Assembly (NCBI RefSeq): GCF_003386865.1
Contig: NZ_QTUA01000001.1
Coordinates: 1,612,001 to 1,676,000 of the forward strand
Length of the DNA: 64,000 nucleotides
Direction: 5' to 3'
DNA from: Calidifontibacter indicus
Lineage (GTDB): Bacteria > Actinomycetota > Actinomycetes > Actinomycetales > Dermatophilaceae
Both the position numbers and the translations under genes were made by a program. The notes under the pieces were generated by a model. It did no database searches and was not told the origin of the DNA. It saw nothing but the letters and a program-made list of their open reading frames with translations. Shown here in pieces: positions 26,403 to 37,236 of the stretch; within the stretch, counting starts at the first letter, position 1; each line of letters opens with the position of its first letter.

Positions 26403-26536
26403 ATGTTCCCGAGAGGTCGGCCGCGAGCGTGCCGGACGAATTCTTTTCCCGCACTTGACCTTCCGTTGACCTGAGTGCTCCTAATGTTTCGCGGGTCGCC
26501 GCATCTGCGCGACTGCTCGTCTCGAAAGGACGCTCC

Positions 26537-27517
26537 ATGAACCGTCGCTCCACCACCGTGCTCGCCACCCTTGCGATCGCCGGCGGCACCGCCTTCGGCT
26601 TCGCCCCGTCGGCCCACGGCAGCTTCGCGATCGCCGATCACGGCGCCGCCACCACCGCGTGTGTCGAGACCGGCTCGCACGCCGCCTCGAACGCCCGCGT
26701 GAAGCACGGATCCGGCAAGCACGACCCGAACGAGCTCACCGCGGCTCAGGTCGCCTCCGCCGAGCAGGCGTTCACCGCCGACGCCGCCGCGAAGGGCCTG
26801 ACCAAGAGCGGCAACGGCAGGCTCGCGAAGGTCGGTGCAAAGGGCAAGCCCGGCGGCTCGGCGTTCGCACCGGCCGTGATCGACGTCTACTTCCACGTGA
26901 TCACCGACGGCACGAAGGGCAACCTGAGCGCCACGATGATCAACAACCAGATCACCGTGCTCAACAACGCCTATGCCGGCAGCGGCTTCAGCTTCCGGCT
27001 CGTCGCCACCGACCGCACGAACAACCCGAGTTGGTACAACAACCTCACCGACGGCACCACCGCCGAGTCGCAGATGAAGGCCGCGTTGCGCAAGGGCAGC
27101 AAGAGCGCGCTCAACCTCTACAGCGCCAACCTCGGCAACGACCTGCTCGGCTGGGCCACCTTCCCGACCAAGAACGTCACCTCCAAGGACGGCGTCGTCG
27201 TGCTCGACCAGAGCCTGCCGGGCGGCACGGCCTCGCCGTACAACCTGGGCGACACCGCGACCCACGAGGTCGGCCACTGGCTCGGGCTCTACCACACCTT
27301 CCAGAGCGGCTGCAGCGGTCAGGGCGACCAGGTCGCCGACACCCCGGCCGAGGCCAGCCCGGCGTCCGGTTGCCCGACCGGCCGCGACACCTGCACCGCG
27401 CCCGGCCTCGACCCGATCAAGAACTTCATGGACTACACGACCGACGCGTGTATGACCGAGTTCACCCCGGGCCAGGTCACCCGCATGCAGAACCAGTGGA
27501 CGACCTACCGCGCCTGA
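26537..27517 (+). CDS. Secreted M43-family zinc metalloprotease
   Basis: 326 residues. A Sec signal peptide (about 1-29: MNRRSTTVLATLAIAGG and a hydrophobic run to APSAHG) is followed by a propeptide-like segment to about 110 and a catalytic domain. The zinc site HEVGHWLGLYH starts near residue 243 (HExxHxxGxxH), and the Met-turn is NFMDYTTDACM with the family's downstream FTPGQVTRMQ. Cys near the active site (SGCSGQ, SGCPTGRDTC) fit M43B disulfides. The protein should be exported and digest proteins outside the cell. It ends at the catalytic domain with no anchor. It is bracketed by two hairpin elements. Confidence 0.92.
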   Translation: MNRRSTTVLATLAIAGGTAFGFAPSAHGSFAIADHGAATTACVETGSHAASNARVKHGSGKHDPNELTAAQVASAEQAFTADAAAKGLTKSGNGRLAKVGAKGKPGGSAFAPAVIDVYFHVITDGTKGNLSATMINNQITVLNNAYAGSGFSFRLVATDRTNNPSWYNNLTDGTTAESQMKAALRKGSKSALNLYSANLGNDLLGWATFPTKNVTSKDGVVVLDQSLPGGTASPYNLGDTATHEVGHWLGLYHTFQSGCSGQGDQVADTPAEASPASGCPTGRDTCTAPGLDPIKNFMDYTTDACMTEFTPGQVTRMQNQWTTYRA

Positions 27518-27531
27518 CCCGCGCCTGATCC

Positions 27532-27602
27532 CGCAAACGCTGCACCTACCTCCGGACCTTCGGCTGCAACCGAAGCGGCTGCAGGCTGGTGCAGCGTTTG
27601 CG
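27532..27602. repeat. Hairpin element, copy 2 (~70 bp)
   Basis: Ends CGCAAACGCTGCAC (27532-27545) and GTGCAGCGTTTGCG (27589-27602) are perfect inverted copies. An internal CTTCGG/CCGAAG stem (loop CTGCAA) differs in sequence from the other two copies but keeps pairing. It begins 14 bases after the metalloprotease stop. Confidence 0.9.
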
Positions 27603-27695
27603 ATGTTGGGGGCTGGTGTTGGGGGCCGGTTGGGTGACGGCGCGGACGACACGGGCGGCTGACCAGCGCATTCGATGGTTGTCATCCGGGCGGGC

Positions 27696-27701
27696 TAAGG
27701 T
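27696..27701 (+). promoter_or_regulatory. -10 box for leaderless helicase mRNA
   Basis: TAAGGT ends eight bases before the GTG at 27710. Confidence 0.45.
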
Positions 27702-27709
27702 GCGACATC

Positions 27710-29467
27710 GTGAGTACGTCGGCCGCATCCCATCTGTCGCCGGCCTTCCCCGAACGCGCAGCCTGGGGCACGGCGAGCAAACTGCGCGCCTGGCAGGCCG
27801 AGGCCCTGCAGCACTACTTCACCGAGCAGCCGCGCGACTTCCTCGCGGTCGCCACCCCGGGCGCCGGCAAGACCACCTACGCCCTGCGCCTGGCCACCGA
27901 GCTCATGGACCGTGGCATCGTCGAGCAGGTCACGATCGTCGCGCCGACCGAGCACCTCAAGGTGCAGTGGGCCGACGCCGCGGCACGTGTCGGCATCAGC
28001 ATCGACCCGCGGTTCACCAACTCCCAGGAGCAGCACGCCTCCGACTATGACGGCGTTGCGGTCACCTACGCCGGTGTCGCCAGCCGTCCGGCCCTGCACC
28101 GCGCCCGCACGACCGCGCGACCCACCTTGGTGATCCTCGACGAGATCCACCACGGCGGAGACACCAAGTCGTGGGGTGACGCGATCAGGGAGGCCTTCGA
28201 ACCCGCCGTCCGGCGCGTGGCGCTGACCGGTACGCCCTTCCGGTCCGACACCAGCCCGATCCCGTTCGTGCGCTACGAGCATGGCCCCGACGGCATCCGT
28301 CGCTCCGCGAGCGACTACAGCTACGGCTACTCCGAGGCGCTGCGCGACGGCGTGGTGCGTCCGGTGCTGTTCATGGCGTACGGCGGTGCGATGCGCTGGC
28401 GCACCCGCGCCGGTGACGAGGTGGCCGCCCGCCTCGGCGAGCCGATGACCAAGGACGTCACGGCCGCGGCGTGGCGCACCGCCCTCGACCCCAAGGGCGA
28501 GTGGATCCCCGCGGTGCTGCGTGCGGCCGACAAGCGACTGTCGGAGGTGCGTCGGCACGTGCCCGACGCCGGTGGTCTCGTGATCGCCTCCAACCAGACC
28601 GCGGCCCGCTCCTACGCCCGCACTCTCGAGTCGATCACCGGGGTGAAGCCGACGGTCGTGCTGTCGGACGACGCCGGCGCGTCGGCGCGGATCGAGCAGT
28701 TCGCGGAGTCCGAAGACCGGTGGATGGTCGCCGTCCGGATGGTCTCCGAGGGCGTCGACGTGCCCCGGCTGTGCGTCGGTGTCTACGCCACCTCCACCTC
28801 GACGCCGCTGTTCTTCGCGCAGGCGGTCGGACGCTTCGTGCGCGCCCGCCGCCGCGGCGAGACCGCGTCGGTGTTCCTGCCCAGCGTTCCGTTGATTCTC
28901 GAGCACGCAGCCCGCCTGGAGGAGCAGCGCGACCACGCCCTCGACCGTCCGAAGCCGGAGGGTGAGGAGCCGCTCTGGGCCGAGGAAGAGGGCCTGATCC
29001 AGCAGGCCAACGAGCAGGAGAAGGCGCTCGCCGACGAGCAGTTGTCGTTCGAGGCGCTGGAGTCGGAGGCGGAGTTCGACCATGTGCTGTTCGACAAGCA
29101 GCAGTGGGGCCTGGGCGGAGCACCGGGCAGCGAGGACGAGGAGGAGTACCTCGGGCTGCCGGGTCTGCTCGAACCCGACCAGATGACCCACCTGCTGCGT
29201 GAACGGCAGGCCAAGCAGCAGAAGAGCAGCAGCCGGCGCAAGGCCGAGCAGGACGCACCGCAAGCTGCGCACCGCGCGCTGGCCGCCAAGCGCAAGGAGC
29301 TCAACTCGCTGGTCGCCGCCTACGCCCAGAAGACCGGGCAGGCGCACGCCGTGATCCACAACGATTTGCGCCGACAGTGCGGCGGACCGACGCTCGACCG
29401 GGCCTCCAACGACGAGGTGGGTGCGCGCATCGACCTCATCCGCCGCTGGTTCGTCGGCAAGCGCTGA
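27710..29467 (+). CDS. Superfamily 2 DEAD/DEAH-box helicase (SSL2/UvrB-like)
   Basis: 585 residues starting at GTG 27710. Helicase motifs: Q-like LRAWQAEALQHYF, Walker A VATPGAGKTT (near 50), DEIHHGG (near 143), LTGTPFRSD, and motif VI QAVGRFVRARR. The C-terminal 150 residues are charged and probably coiled (QANEQEKALADEQLSFEALE; RERQAKQQKSSSRRKAEQD). This actinobacterial helicase group is related to ERCC3/RecQ-like SF2 enzymes and is not well characterised; DNA is the likely substrate. TAAGGT eight bases before the GTG suggests a leaderless or near-leaderless mRNA. Convergent with the P1 peptidase gene. Confidence 0.88.
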   Translation: MSTSAASHLSPAFPERAAWGTASKLRAWQAEALQHYFTEQPRDFLAVATPGAGKTTYALRLATELMDRGIVEQVTIVAPTEHLKVQWADAAARVGISIDPRFTNSQEQHASDYDGVAVTYAGVASRPALHRARTTARPTLVILDEIHHGGDTKSWGDAIREAFEPAVRRVALTGTPFRSDTSPIPFVRYEHGPDGIRRSASDYSYGYSEALRDGVVRPVLFMAYGGAMRWRTRAGDEVAARLGEPMTKDVTAAAWRTALDPKGEWIPAVLRAADKRLSEVRRHVPDAGGLVIASNQTAARSYARTLESITGVKPTVVLSDDAGASARIEQFAESEDRWMVAVRMVSEGVDVPRLCVGVYATSTSTPLFFAQAVGRFVRARRRGETASVFLPSVPLILEHAARLEEQRDHALDRPKPEGEEPLWAEEEGLIQQANEQEKALADEQLSFEALESEAEFDHVLFDKQQWGLGGAPGSEDEEEYLGLPGLLEPDQMTHLLRERQAKQQKSSSRRKAEQDAPQAAHRALAAKRKELNSLVAAYAQKTGQAHAVIHNDLRRQCGGPTLDRASNDEVGARIDLIRRWFVGKR

Positions 29468-29478
29468 CCGGCGCGGGT

Positions 29479-29520
29479 CGGCTTCAACAGGCCGGCTTCA
29501 ACAGGCCGGCTTCAACAGCG
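29479..29520. repeat. Three tandem 14-bp repeats
   Basis: The unit CGGCTTCAACAGGC occurs at 29479-29492 and 29493-29506, with a third copy at 29507-29520 ending GCG. It fills the space between two convergent stop codons. The GCC/GGC pieces can pair between units, so it may act as a weak bidirectional terminator. Confidence 0.85.
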
Positions 29521-29526
29521 TTCGGG

Positions 29527-30498
29527 TCAGCTCAGCAGCCCGCGTGCGCGGAGCACGTCCTGCAGTCCGTGGGCGGTGTGCCCGGCCCGTCCGATGGTCG
29601 TCGGGGCATGCCATAGCGACGACACGATCGCGTCGGCTGACGCGTCGAGCGTGGCCCGGAAGTACGGGTCGAGCTGCCGGTCGGGCGGTGGCGCACTGTG
29701 TCGGTCGGTGCTGAAAGCGATCCCGTAGTCGCCGCTGCCGTGCCGGTAGTCGGCGCCCACGGTGCCCATCGCGAAGACTGATCGTCGCGCGACCCGGCCG
29801 AGCTGCCGCGCATCGAAGGGGGCGTCGGTGGCAACGACCATGATGCAGGAGTTTCCTTCGGGCACAACGGTGTCGGGTGCCTCGACGACGGTGTCGTGCA
29901 GGGTGAGCGTGCCGGTGAAGTTGGTCAGCGCGAGCACGCCCACGGTGTGATCGCCGACCCGGCGTGATGCCGTGCCGATCCCGCCCTTGAAGCCGAGCGC
30001 CCACATCCCGGTGCCGGCCCCCACGGCGCCGCACGCGAAGTCGGTGTCCGCGCTGTCCAAGGCGGCGTGAACGTGCTCGGGGCGCACCGCGCGGGCACGG
30101 ATGTCGGACAGCCATGAGTCGTTGCACTCGGCCACCAGCGGGTTGAGGGTCACGACATCGGCGCACTCCGGACGCCGCAGCATCCAGTCGGTGAGTGCGT
30201 CGGCGGCCAGGAAGGTGTTCAGGGTGTTGGTGAGCACCAACGGAGTCTGCAACTCGCCGAGTTCGATGAGTTCGGTGGCACCGACGAGCTTGCCGTGACC
30301 GTTGCCGACGAACAGCCCGCAGCGCAACGGCCGGGCCGGACTCGGCACCGGGTCGGGCACCACAGTGGTGACGCCGGTGCGCACGTCGCCGTCGACGACG
30401 GTGGTGTGACCGACCCGCACTCCGGGCACGTCGCTGATCTGTCCGGTTTCGGCTGGGGCTTCGAAGGGTGCTGCGGTCTGCTGGTCGCGCTGGATCAT
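29527..30498 (-). CDS. P1-family peptidase (DmpA/BapA-like aminopeptidase)
   Basis: 323 residues. N-terminal nucleophile-type peptidase that cleaves itself to expose an active-site residue; family members remove N-terminal D- or beta-amino acids from short peptides. The cleavage/nucleophile site is EGNSCIMVVATDAP, Ser217. Other marks are ISDVPGVRVGHTTV at the start, NGHGKLVGATELIELGELQTP, and GAVGAGTGMWALGFKGGIGTASR. No signal peptide, so it is cytosolic. Start ATG 30498 follows GGGAGG closely. Divergent from an IclR regulator gene (95 bases between), which may control it. Confidence 0.93.
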   Translation of the reverse strand: MIQRDQQTAAPFEAPAETGQISDVPGVRVGHTTVVDGDVRTGVTTVVPDPVPSPARPLRCGLFVGNGHGKLVGATELIELGELQTPLVLTNTLNTFLAADALTDWMLRRPECADVVTLNPLVAECNDSWLSDIRARAVRPEHVHAALDSADTDFACGAVGAGTGMWALGFKGGIGTASRRVGDHTVGVLALTNFTGTLTLHDTVVEAPDTVVPEGNSCIMVVATDAPFDARQLGRVARRSVFAMGTVGADYRHGSGDYGIAFSTDRHSAPPPDRQLDPYFRATLDASADAIVSSLWHAPTTIGRAGHTAHGLQDVLRARGLLS

Positions 30499-30581
30499 CG
30501 CCTCCCGACGATAGTGGTCGTCGGTGTGTGCGGTGTCGGGCGGGTGTGGGCGTACGTGGCAACCACAGGTTCGCGGACGAG

Positions 30582-30587
30582 TACGGT
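30582..30587 (+). promoter_or_regulatory. -10 box for leaderless IclR mRNA
   Basis: TACGGT ends six bases before the ATG at 30594; no ribosome site is present. Confidence 0.5.
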
Positions 30588-30593
30588 GCTCGC

Positions 30594-31253
30594 ATGGCGA
30601 AGGACAACGACCTGGGTGGTGAGACCTCGCAGACGATGGACCGCGGGTTGGCCGTCATCGGGCTGCTGGCCGAACCGGCCCACGCCACCGGCCTGACCGT
30701 CACAGAGATGGCGCAGAAGCTCGGTGTCGGGCGCCCGGTGATCTATCGGCTCGTTGCGTCCCTCGCCCGACGCGACATCGTCATCCGACGGATCGACGGA
30801 CGAATCTGCCTGGGAGTCGGCCTGATTCACCTCGCGAACTCGGTCTGGCCGGGGCTGCGGGACGTCGCTTCGCCGATCCTGCGCGAGCTCGCCGAGACGT
30901 CCGGCCTGACCGCCCATCTCACGGTCGCCGACCGTGGTGAGGCGCTCGCCATCGCCGTGGTCGAACCTCGCTGGACGGGTCTGCACGTCTCCTACCGGGA
31001 GGGCACGCGGCACCCGCTCGAGGTCGGCGCCGCGGGGCGGGCGATCCTCGCCGGTCGCGGCGGCGACGATCGCTGGGTGCCGAGCGCCGGCGAGTTGCAG
31101 CCGGGCGCGCACGGCCTGGCGGCACCCGTCATGGGCGCGGCCGGCCTGGAAGCCTCGATCGGTCTGGTCGCGATGGCTGCCTTCGACGAAGACCGGATCG
31201 GGCCGCAGGTGCAGGCCGCGGCGAAGGACCTCGCAGCCGCCCTCGACCACTGA
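30594..31253 (+). CDS. IclR-family transcriptional regulator
   Basis: 219 residues, slightly short for IclR (about 250). The N-terminal winged HTH (about 14-70) has TMDRGLAVIGLLAEP and LTVTEMAQKLGVGRPVIYRLVASL. The ligand-binding domain (90-215) is abbreviated: HPLEVGAAGRAILAG is kept, but the usual long central helices are shortened. TACGGT six bases before the ATG and no ribosome site indicate a leaderless mRNA. Divergent from the P1 peptidase and tail-to-tail with the AsnC regulator (10 bases between stops). Effector unknown. Confidence 0.88.
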   Translation: MAKDNDLGGETSQTMDRGLAVIGLLAEPAHATGLTVTEMAQKLGVGRPVIYRLVASLARRDIVIRRIDGRICLGVGLIHLANSVWPGLRDVASPILRELAETSGLTAHLTVADRGEALAIAVVEPRWTGLHVSYREGTRHPLEVGAAGRAILAGRGGDDRWVPSAGELQPGAHGLAAPVMGAAGLEASIGLVAMAAFDEDRIGPQVQAAAKDLAAALDH

Positions 31254-31263
31254 CGGCGGCGGC

Positions 31264-33045
<1,782 letters not shown>

Positions 33046-33059
33046 GTCCGGCGTCCGCA

Positions 33060-33088
33060 GGCCCCGGTGACCTCCGGTCGCCGGGGCC
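33060..33088 (+). terminator. Hairpin terminator after hppD
   Basis: GGCCCCGGTGACC (33060-33072) pairs with GGTCGCCGGGGCC (33076-33088) around TCC, with one T-G pair. No T run follows. Confidence 0.75.
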
Positions 33089-33190
33089 CGCGGCCGTCAG
33101 CGGGCGTCGCCGGACGGCGTGTCGCCCACCGGATCGGGCGCGGGCAGGCCGTGGTCGGCGCGAGGATGGGGGCGACGAAAGGAGTCGTCG

Positions 33191-34330
33191 GTGACCTTCG
33201 CCCAACTCGCGCTCATCTGCGCGGTCGGACTGTTCGGGCCGTTGCTGTCTTTGCCGCGCCGGTTCCGGCTGCCGGTGGTGATCGGTGAGCTGCTGGTCGG
33301 AATCGTGGTGGGCCGTACCGGGTTCCGGCTGCTCGACGCCCACGACACGACGTTCTCCTTCCTGGCCGAGATCGGGTTCGCGCTGGTGATGTTCGTGGCG
33401 GGTTCGCATGTGCCGGTGCGGGATTCGGCATTGCGTGCCGGTCTGAAGGTGGGCGCAGCGCGCGCGGTGGTGATCGGTGTGCTCGCCGTGCCGGTCGGCC
33501 TGGGCATCGCCCGGCTGTTCGACACCGGCCACGGCGGCATCTATGCGGTGTTGATCGCCTCGTCGTCGGCGAGCCTGGTGTTGCCGGCCCTGGAAGATGT
33601 CTCGACACGCGCCACGGAGATCGTGCGGATGCTGCCGCAGGTGGCGATCGCCGACGCCGCCTGCATCGTCGCCCTGCCGCTGGCGCTCGACCCGTCGCGA
33701 GCGGGTCGCTCGGCGTTCGGAGCGCTCGCCGTGATCGCCTGTGGCGCAGTGCTTTTCCTGGGGCTGCGGTGGCTGGTGGGCAGCGGCCGACAGCGGCGCA
33801 TCCACCGGGTGTCCGAGACCCACGATCTCGCGATCGAGTTGCGCTTCTCGCTCACCGTGTTGTTCGCTCTGGCCGCCGTCGCGGCAGCGACCCACGTGTC
33901 GGTGATGCTCGCCGGGTTCGTCGTCGGCCTGGCGGTCTCGGGAGCGGGGGAGCCACACCGCCTCGCCAAACAACTGTTCGCGCTCACCGACGGGTTCTTC
34001 GCGCCGGTCTTCTTCGTCTGGCTCGGAGCATCGCTCGATCTGCGCGAACTGTCCACGCATCCGGACGCGATCGTGCTGGGTGTCGTGCTCGGCGTTGCCG
34101 CTTGCATCGTGCACCTGGTGCCGGCTGTCGCCGGTCAGCCGTGGCCGGTGGCCGCGATCACCTGTGCCCAACTCGGCGTGCCTGTCGCGGCGGCCGCCCT
34201 CGGCACGTCCCTCGATCTGCTGCGTCCGGGGGAGGCGACTGCGATGTTGCTCGGGGCGATGGTCACGGTGTCTGTCACCGCGTTCGTGGCGCCGCGAGTG
34301 CATCGCATCGACGCGCGGTCGGCCACCTGA
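33191..34330 (+). CDS. Kef-type cation/proton antiporter (CPA2) membrane domain
   Basis: 379 residues from GTG 33191, with AAAGGAG at 33178-33184. Ten to twelve hydrophobic segments follow the CPA2/NhaA-like plan: LPVVIGELLVGIVVGRTGF, AEIGFALVMFVAGSHV, then a broken-helix segment (LIASSSASLVLPALED) and a last half with FALTDGFFAPVFFVWLGASLDL. There is no C-terminal RCK (TrkA-N) domain, so no nucleotide gating. It exchanges Na+ or K+ for H+ at the membrane; ion choice cannot be read. An independent gene between hppD and an M20 peptidase. Confidence 0.85.
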   Translation: MTFAQLALICAVGLFGPLLSLPRRFRLPVVIGELLVGIVVGRTGFRLLDAHDTTFSFLAEIGFALVMFVAGSHVPVRDSALRAGLKVGAARAVVIGVLAVPVGLGIARLFDTGHGGIYAVLIASSSASLVLPALEDVSTRATEIVRMLPQVAIADAACIVALPLALDPSRAGRSAFGALAVIACGAVLFLGLRWLVGSGRQRRIHRVSETHDLAIELRFSLTVLFALAAVAAATHVSVMLAGFVVGLAVSGAGEPHRLAKQLFALTDGFFAPVFFVWLGASLDLRELSTHPDAIVLGVVLGVAACIVHLVPAVAGQPWPVAAITCAQLGVPVAAAALGTSLDLLRPGEATAMLLGAMVTVSVTAFVAPRVHRIDARSAT

Positions 34331-34395
34331 TGCGCGCGCCGACCGGATCGAAATCGGCGCTGCACAGATGCTCACCGCCCGTGCGGCCGCTGGCC

Positions 34396-34401
34396 TAGGC
34401 T
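34396..34401 (+). promoter_or_regulatory. -10 box for leaderless M20 hydrolase mRNA
   Basis: TAGGCT ends seven bases before the ATG at 34409. Confidence 0.5.
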
Positions 34402-34408
34402 CACGACC

Positions 34409-35764
34409 ATGCCCGAGCCACAGCCCACTACGCCGTCGGGGGAGCCCCACCGCACCGCAGAGGCTGTCGATGCGCTCGCTGCCCTGCGCGCCGCGCTGCG
34501 GCACCGCACCGTCGCCGGCCCCGACAAGGTCGACGCCGAGTTCGACGGGTTGCACGCCGATCTGCGAACGCACTTCCCGCTGCTGCACGCCGCCTGCGAA
34601 CGCGTCGACCTGCCCGATCACGCACTGCTGCTGCGCTGGCCCGGCCGGGCCGCCGACCGGCCGGTCGTCCTGATGGCCCACCAGGACGTCGTGCCCACCA
34701 ACCCCCGCGACAACTGGACGCACCCACCGTATGAAGCCGTTGTCGACGACGGATTCGTCTGGGGGAGAGGCACTCTCGACTGCAAGGGCTCGCTCGTGGC
34801 GATCTGCGCGGCTGTCGAGACGCTCATCGCCGACGGGTTCGTGCCCACCCAGGACGTGTGGTTGTCGTTCTCCAGCGACGAGGAGGTCGCCGGCACGACC
34901 GCGCCGCTCGCCGTCGCCGCGCTGCAGGAACGCGGCGTCGATCCCTGGCTGGTGCTCGACGAGGGCGGCATGGCGGTCACCGGAGCCTTCCCCGGCGTGA
35001 GCGAACCGATGGCGGTGATCGGCCTGGCCGAGAAGGGGCTGGTGGTGCTCGAACTCACCGCGACCGGCGCGGGAGGTCACGCCTCGACTCCGCCGACCCC
35101 GAGTGCGCCCGCCATCCTGGCGAAGGCGGTGCTGGCGCTGGAGAAGCGACCCGCCCCGGCGAGCCTGCCCGACCCGAGCGTGCGGATGCTCGAACGGCTC
35201 GCACCGTTGACCCGTCCGCCGATGCGTCAGGTGCTCGCGAACGTCGACCGCGCCCGTAAACCGGCGGCGGCCGCGCTGGCGAAGCTCGGCCCGGTGACCG
35301 CGGCGCTCGTGCGCACGACGTACGCGATCACGCAGTTGGCCGGGTCGCCTGCGCAGAACGTGCTGGCCAGCACCGCCACCGCCACCGTCAACATGCGGGT
35401 GGCCGTCGACGACGACGTCGACACCGCCGTCGCGCGGGTGCGCAAGACCGTCGGCAAGGACGTGCAGGTCGAGGTGCTCGACGCCTACGAACCGAGCCCG
35501 GTCGCCCCGATCGGCGAGGCGTACGACCTGTTGGAGCAGGTGACCGCCGAGGTCATGCCCGACGTCGCGCCGACACCGTACGTCGTGATGGCGGCCACCG
35601 ACGCACGCCACTTCCAGCGGGTGTGGGCCCCGGTGTACCGGTTCAACCCGTTCCGCATGACCGAGTCGCAGCGCAACAGTCTGCACAACGTCGACGAACG
35701 CCTCGAGGTGTCGTCGTACCTGGAGGGAATCGATTGGTACACAACGTTGCTGCGCCGGATCTGA
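34409..35764 (+). CDS. M20-family metallohydrolase (carboxypeptidase PM20D1/Cps1-like)
   Basis: 451 residues. Two-zinc peptidase: VLMAHQDVVP gives His91 and the catalytic Asp93, GRGTLDCKGSLVAI the bridging Asp, SSDEEVAGT the catalytic Glu pair, and TDARHFQRV plus HNVDERLEV the C-terminal ligands. A dimerisation lid lies between (about 200-320). The insertion and length fit the Cps1/PM20D1 branch that hydrolyses or forms N-acyl amino acids and peptides. No signal peptide, so it is cytosolic. TAGGCT seven bases before the ATG indicates a leaderless mRNA. The next gene (MFS) starts inside its 3' end. Confidence 0.92.
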   Translation: MPEPQPTTPSGEPHRTAEAVDALAALRAALRHRTVAGPDKVDAEFDGLHADLRTHFPLLHAACERVDLPDHALLLRWPGRAADRPVVLMAHQDVVPTNPRDNWTHPPYEAVVDDGFVWGRGTLDCKGSLVAICAAVETLIADGFVPTQDVWLSFSSDEEVAGTTAPLAVAALQERGVDPWLVLDEGGMAVTGAFPGVSEPMAVIGLAEKGLVVLELTATGAGGHASTPPTPSAPAILAKAVLALEKRPAPASLPDPSVRMLERLAPLTRPPMRQVLANVDRARKPAAAALAKLGPVTAALVRTTYAITQLAGSPAQNVLASTATATVNMRVAVDDDVDTAVARVRKTVGKDVQVEVLDAYEPSPVAPIGEAYDLLEQVTAEVMPDVAPTPYVVMAATDARHFQRVWAPVYRFNPFRMTESQRNSLHNVDERLEVSSYLEGIDWYTTLLRRI

Positions 35765-37194
35765 AGCCGTCGCGCGGGAGTGCGCTCAAGGGCATCGGCG
35801 CCATCGTCGGCTTTCTGGTCTGCGTCGAGATCGCCAGTGGCGCCCTGCAGGGTTACTACACACCGCTGTTCACCGACATCGCCCGACACCTGGAGATCCG
35901 CGACGCCGACGTCAACTGGTTCGAGGCCGCTCAGCTGACGGTCTCGGCGCTCGTGGTGCCGGTGCTGGCCCGGCTGGGTGACGTGATCGGCCACCGCAAG
36001 GTGCTGCTCATCGCGACCCTGGTGACGGCGGTCGCGTCGTGGGCCGTCGCGTTCGCACCGAACTTCTGGACCTTCCTGATCGCCTGGGCGTTCGCCGGCT
36101 TCTACGTCGTCTGGTTGCCGCTGGAGGTGGCGATCATCCACCGCCGCACGGACGGCGACCCGAAACGCACCCGGATGGCCGCCGCCGTGCTCGTCTTCGC
36201 CCTCGAACTGTCGGTGATCGCCGCCGCGCTCACGGCCGGTGCCCTCGCCGAGACCTTGTCGATGACCGCGCTGCTGTCGATCCCGGCCGTCGTCGTCACG
36301 CTGGCGCTCCCCGCCATCTGGTTCGGTGTGCCCGAGGTGCCGCCCGCACGCAAGGCGAGCCTCGACCTCGGCGGCTTCTGGCTGATCACGCTCGCCCTCG
36401 CCCTGCTGATGGGCGGGCTGATCGTGGTGCGCCTCGACGGACCGACCAGTCCCTGGGCACTCCTGCTCCTGGTGTTGGCGGTCGGTGCGTTCGTGCTGTT
36501 CGGACGATTCGAACTGCGTCACCGCGAGCCGCTGGTCGACCTGCGGGTGCTCGGCGCCGCGCGGCAGTGGCCGATCCAACTGACCGCGTTCCTGCTCGGG
36601 GTGTCGGTGCTCGGCGCACAGATCCCGTTGTCGACCTTCGCCCGCACCGACCCGGCGGTTACCGGCTACGGGCTCGGCGCCACCGCCGCGAGCGTGTCGT
36701 CGATCATCGGTCTCTACGTCATCACCCTCGCGATCGGCGCCCTCAGCCTGCCGACGCTGGCCCGACTGCTGTCGCCGACCGGAGCCCTGACTCTCGGCGC
36801 AACCCTCGTCGGTCTGGGCTACCTGATGTTCCTCCCGCTGCACGACGGACTCAGCCAGCTGATGCTTAACATGGCGGTGGCCGGCCTCGGCTCCGGCCTG
36901 CTCGTCGCGGCCCTGCCCGCTGCCGCAGCCGCCGAGGCACCGACCGAACACACCGGCTTCGTCACCGGCATGACCAACATGACCAAGACCGTCGGCGGCG
37001 CGCTCGCCAGCAGCGTGTTCGCCATCGCGTTGTCGACGACCGGCTCGATCGACGCCGACGCCGCCGAGAACCACGCCTCGCTCGGCGGCTATATGACGGT
37101 GTGGGCGATTTGTGGGGCGAGCGCGCTGCTCGCCGCGGTGGTGCTCGCGTTGCGTGGACCGCGGCGCCTCGAGGCCACGACGCCGACCGGCTGA
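35734..37194 (+). CDS. MFS transporter, DHA2-like drug exporter
   Basis: About 486 residues with roughly 14 membrane segments, as in the DHA2 drug:H+ antiporters. The loop 2-3 motif A is present (ARLGDVIGHRKVLL), and a late helix holds GMTNMTKTVGGALASSVFAIAL, typical of the family. The best start is TTG 35734 with GGAGGG at 35722-35727, which puts its first 31 bases inside the M20 gene; longer frames to 35623 would overlap it more. It may export products of the M20 enzyme or drugs; substrate unknown. Convergent with the YhjD-like gene. Confidence 0.85.
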   Translation: MVHNVAAPDLKPSRGSALKGIGAIVGFLVCVEIASGALQGYYTPLFTDIARHLEIRDADVNWFEAAQLTVSALVVPVLARLGDVIGHRKVLLIATLVTAVASWAVAFAPNFWTFLIAWAFAGFYVVWLPLEVAIIHRRTDGDPKRTRMAAAVLVFALELSVIAAALTAGALAETLSMTALLSIPAVVVTLALPAIWFGVPEVPPARKASLDLGGFWLITLALALLMGGLIVVRLDGPTSPWALLLLVLAVGAFVLFGRFELRHREPLVDLRVLGAARQWPIQLTAFLLGVSVLGAQIPLSTFARTDPAVTGYGLGATAASVSSIIGLYVITLAIGALSLPTLARLLSPTGALTLGATLVGLGYLMFLPLHDGLSQLMLNMAVAGLGSGLLVAALPAAAAAEAPTEHTGFVTGMTNMTKTVGGALASSVFAIALSTTGSIDADAAENHASLGGYMTVWAICGASALLAAVVLALRGPRRLEATTPTG

Positions 37195-37236
37195 TCCAGG
37201 GGCGGGTGACCCGCCGGCGACAGCCGTCCGAGCCGC

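Noticed and set aside
26333-27602. Composite transposon carrying the metalloprotease
   Set aside because: No transposase or target-site duplication is visible; kept only as a question in the findings.
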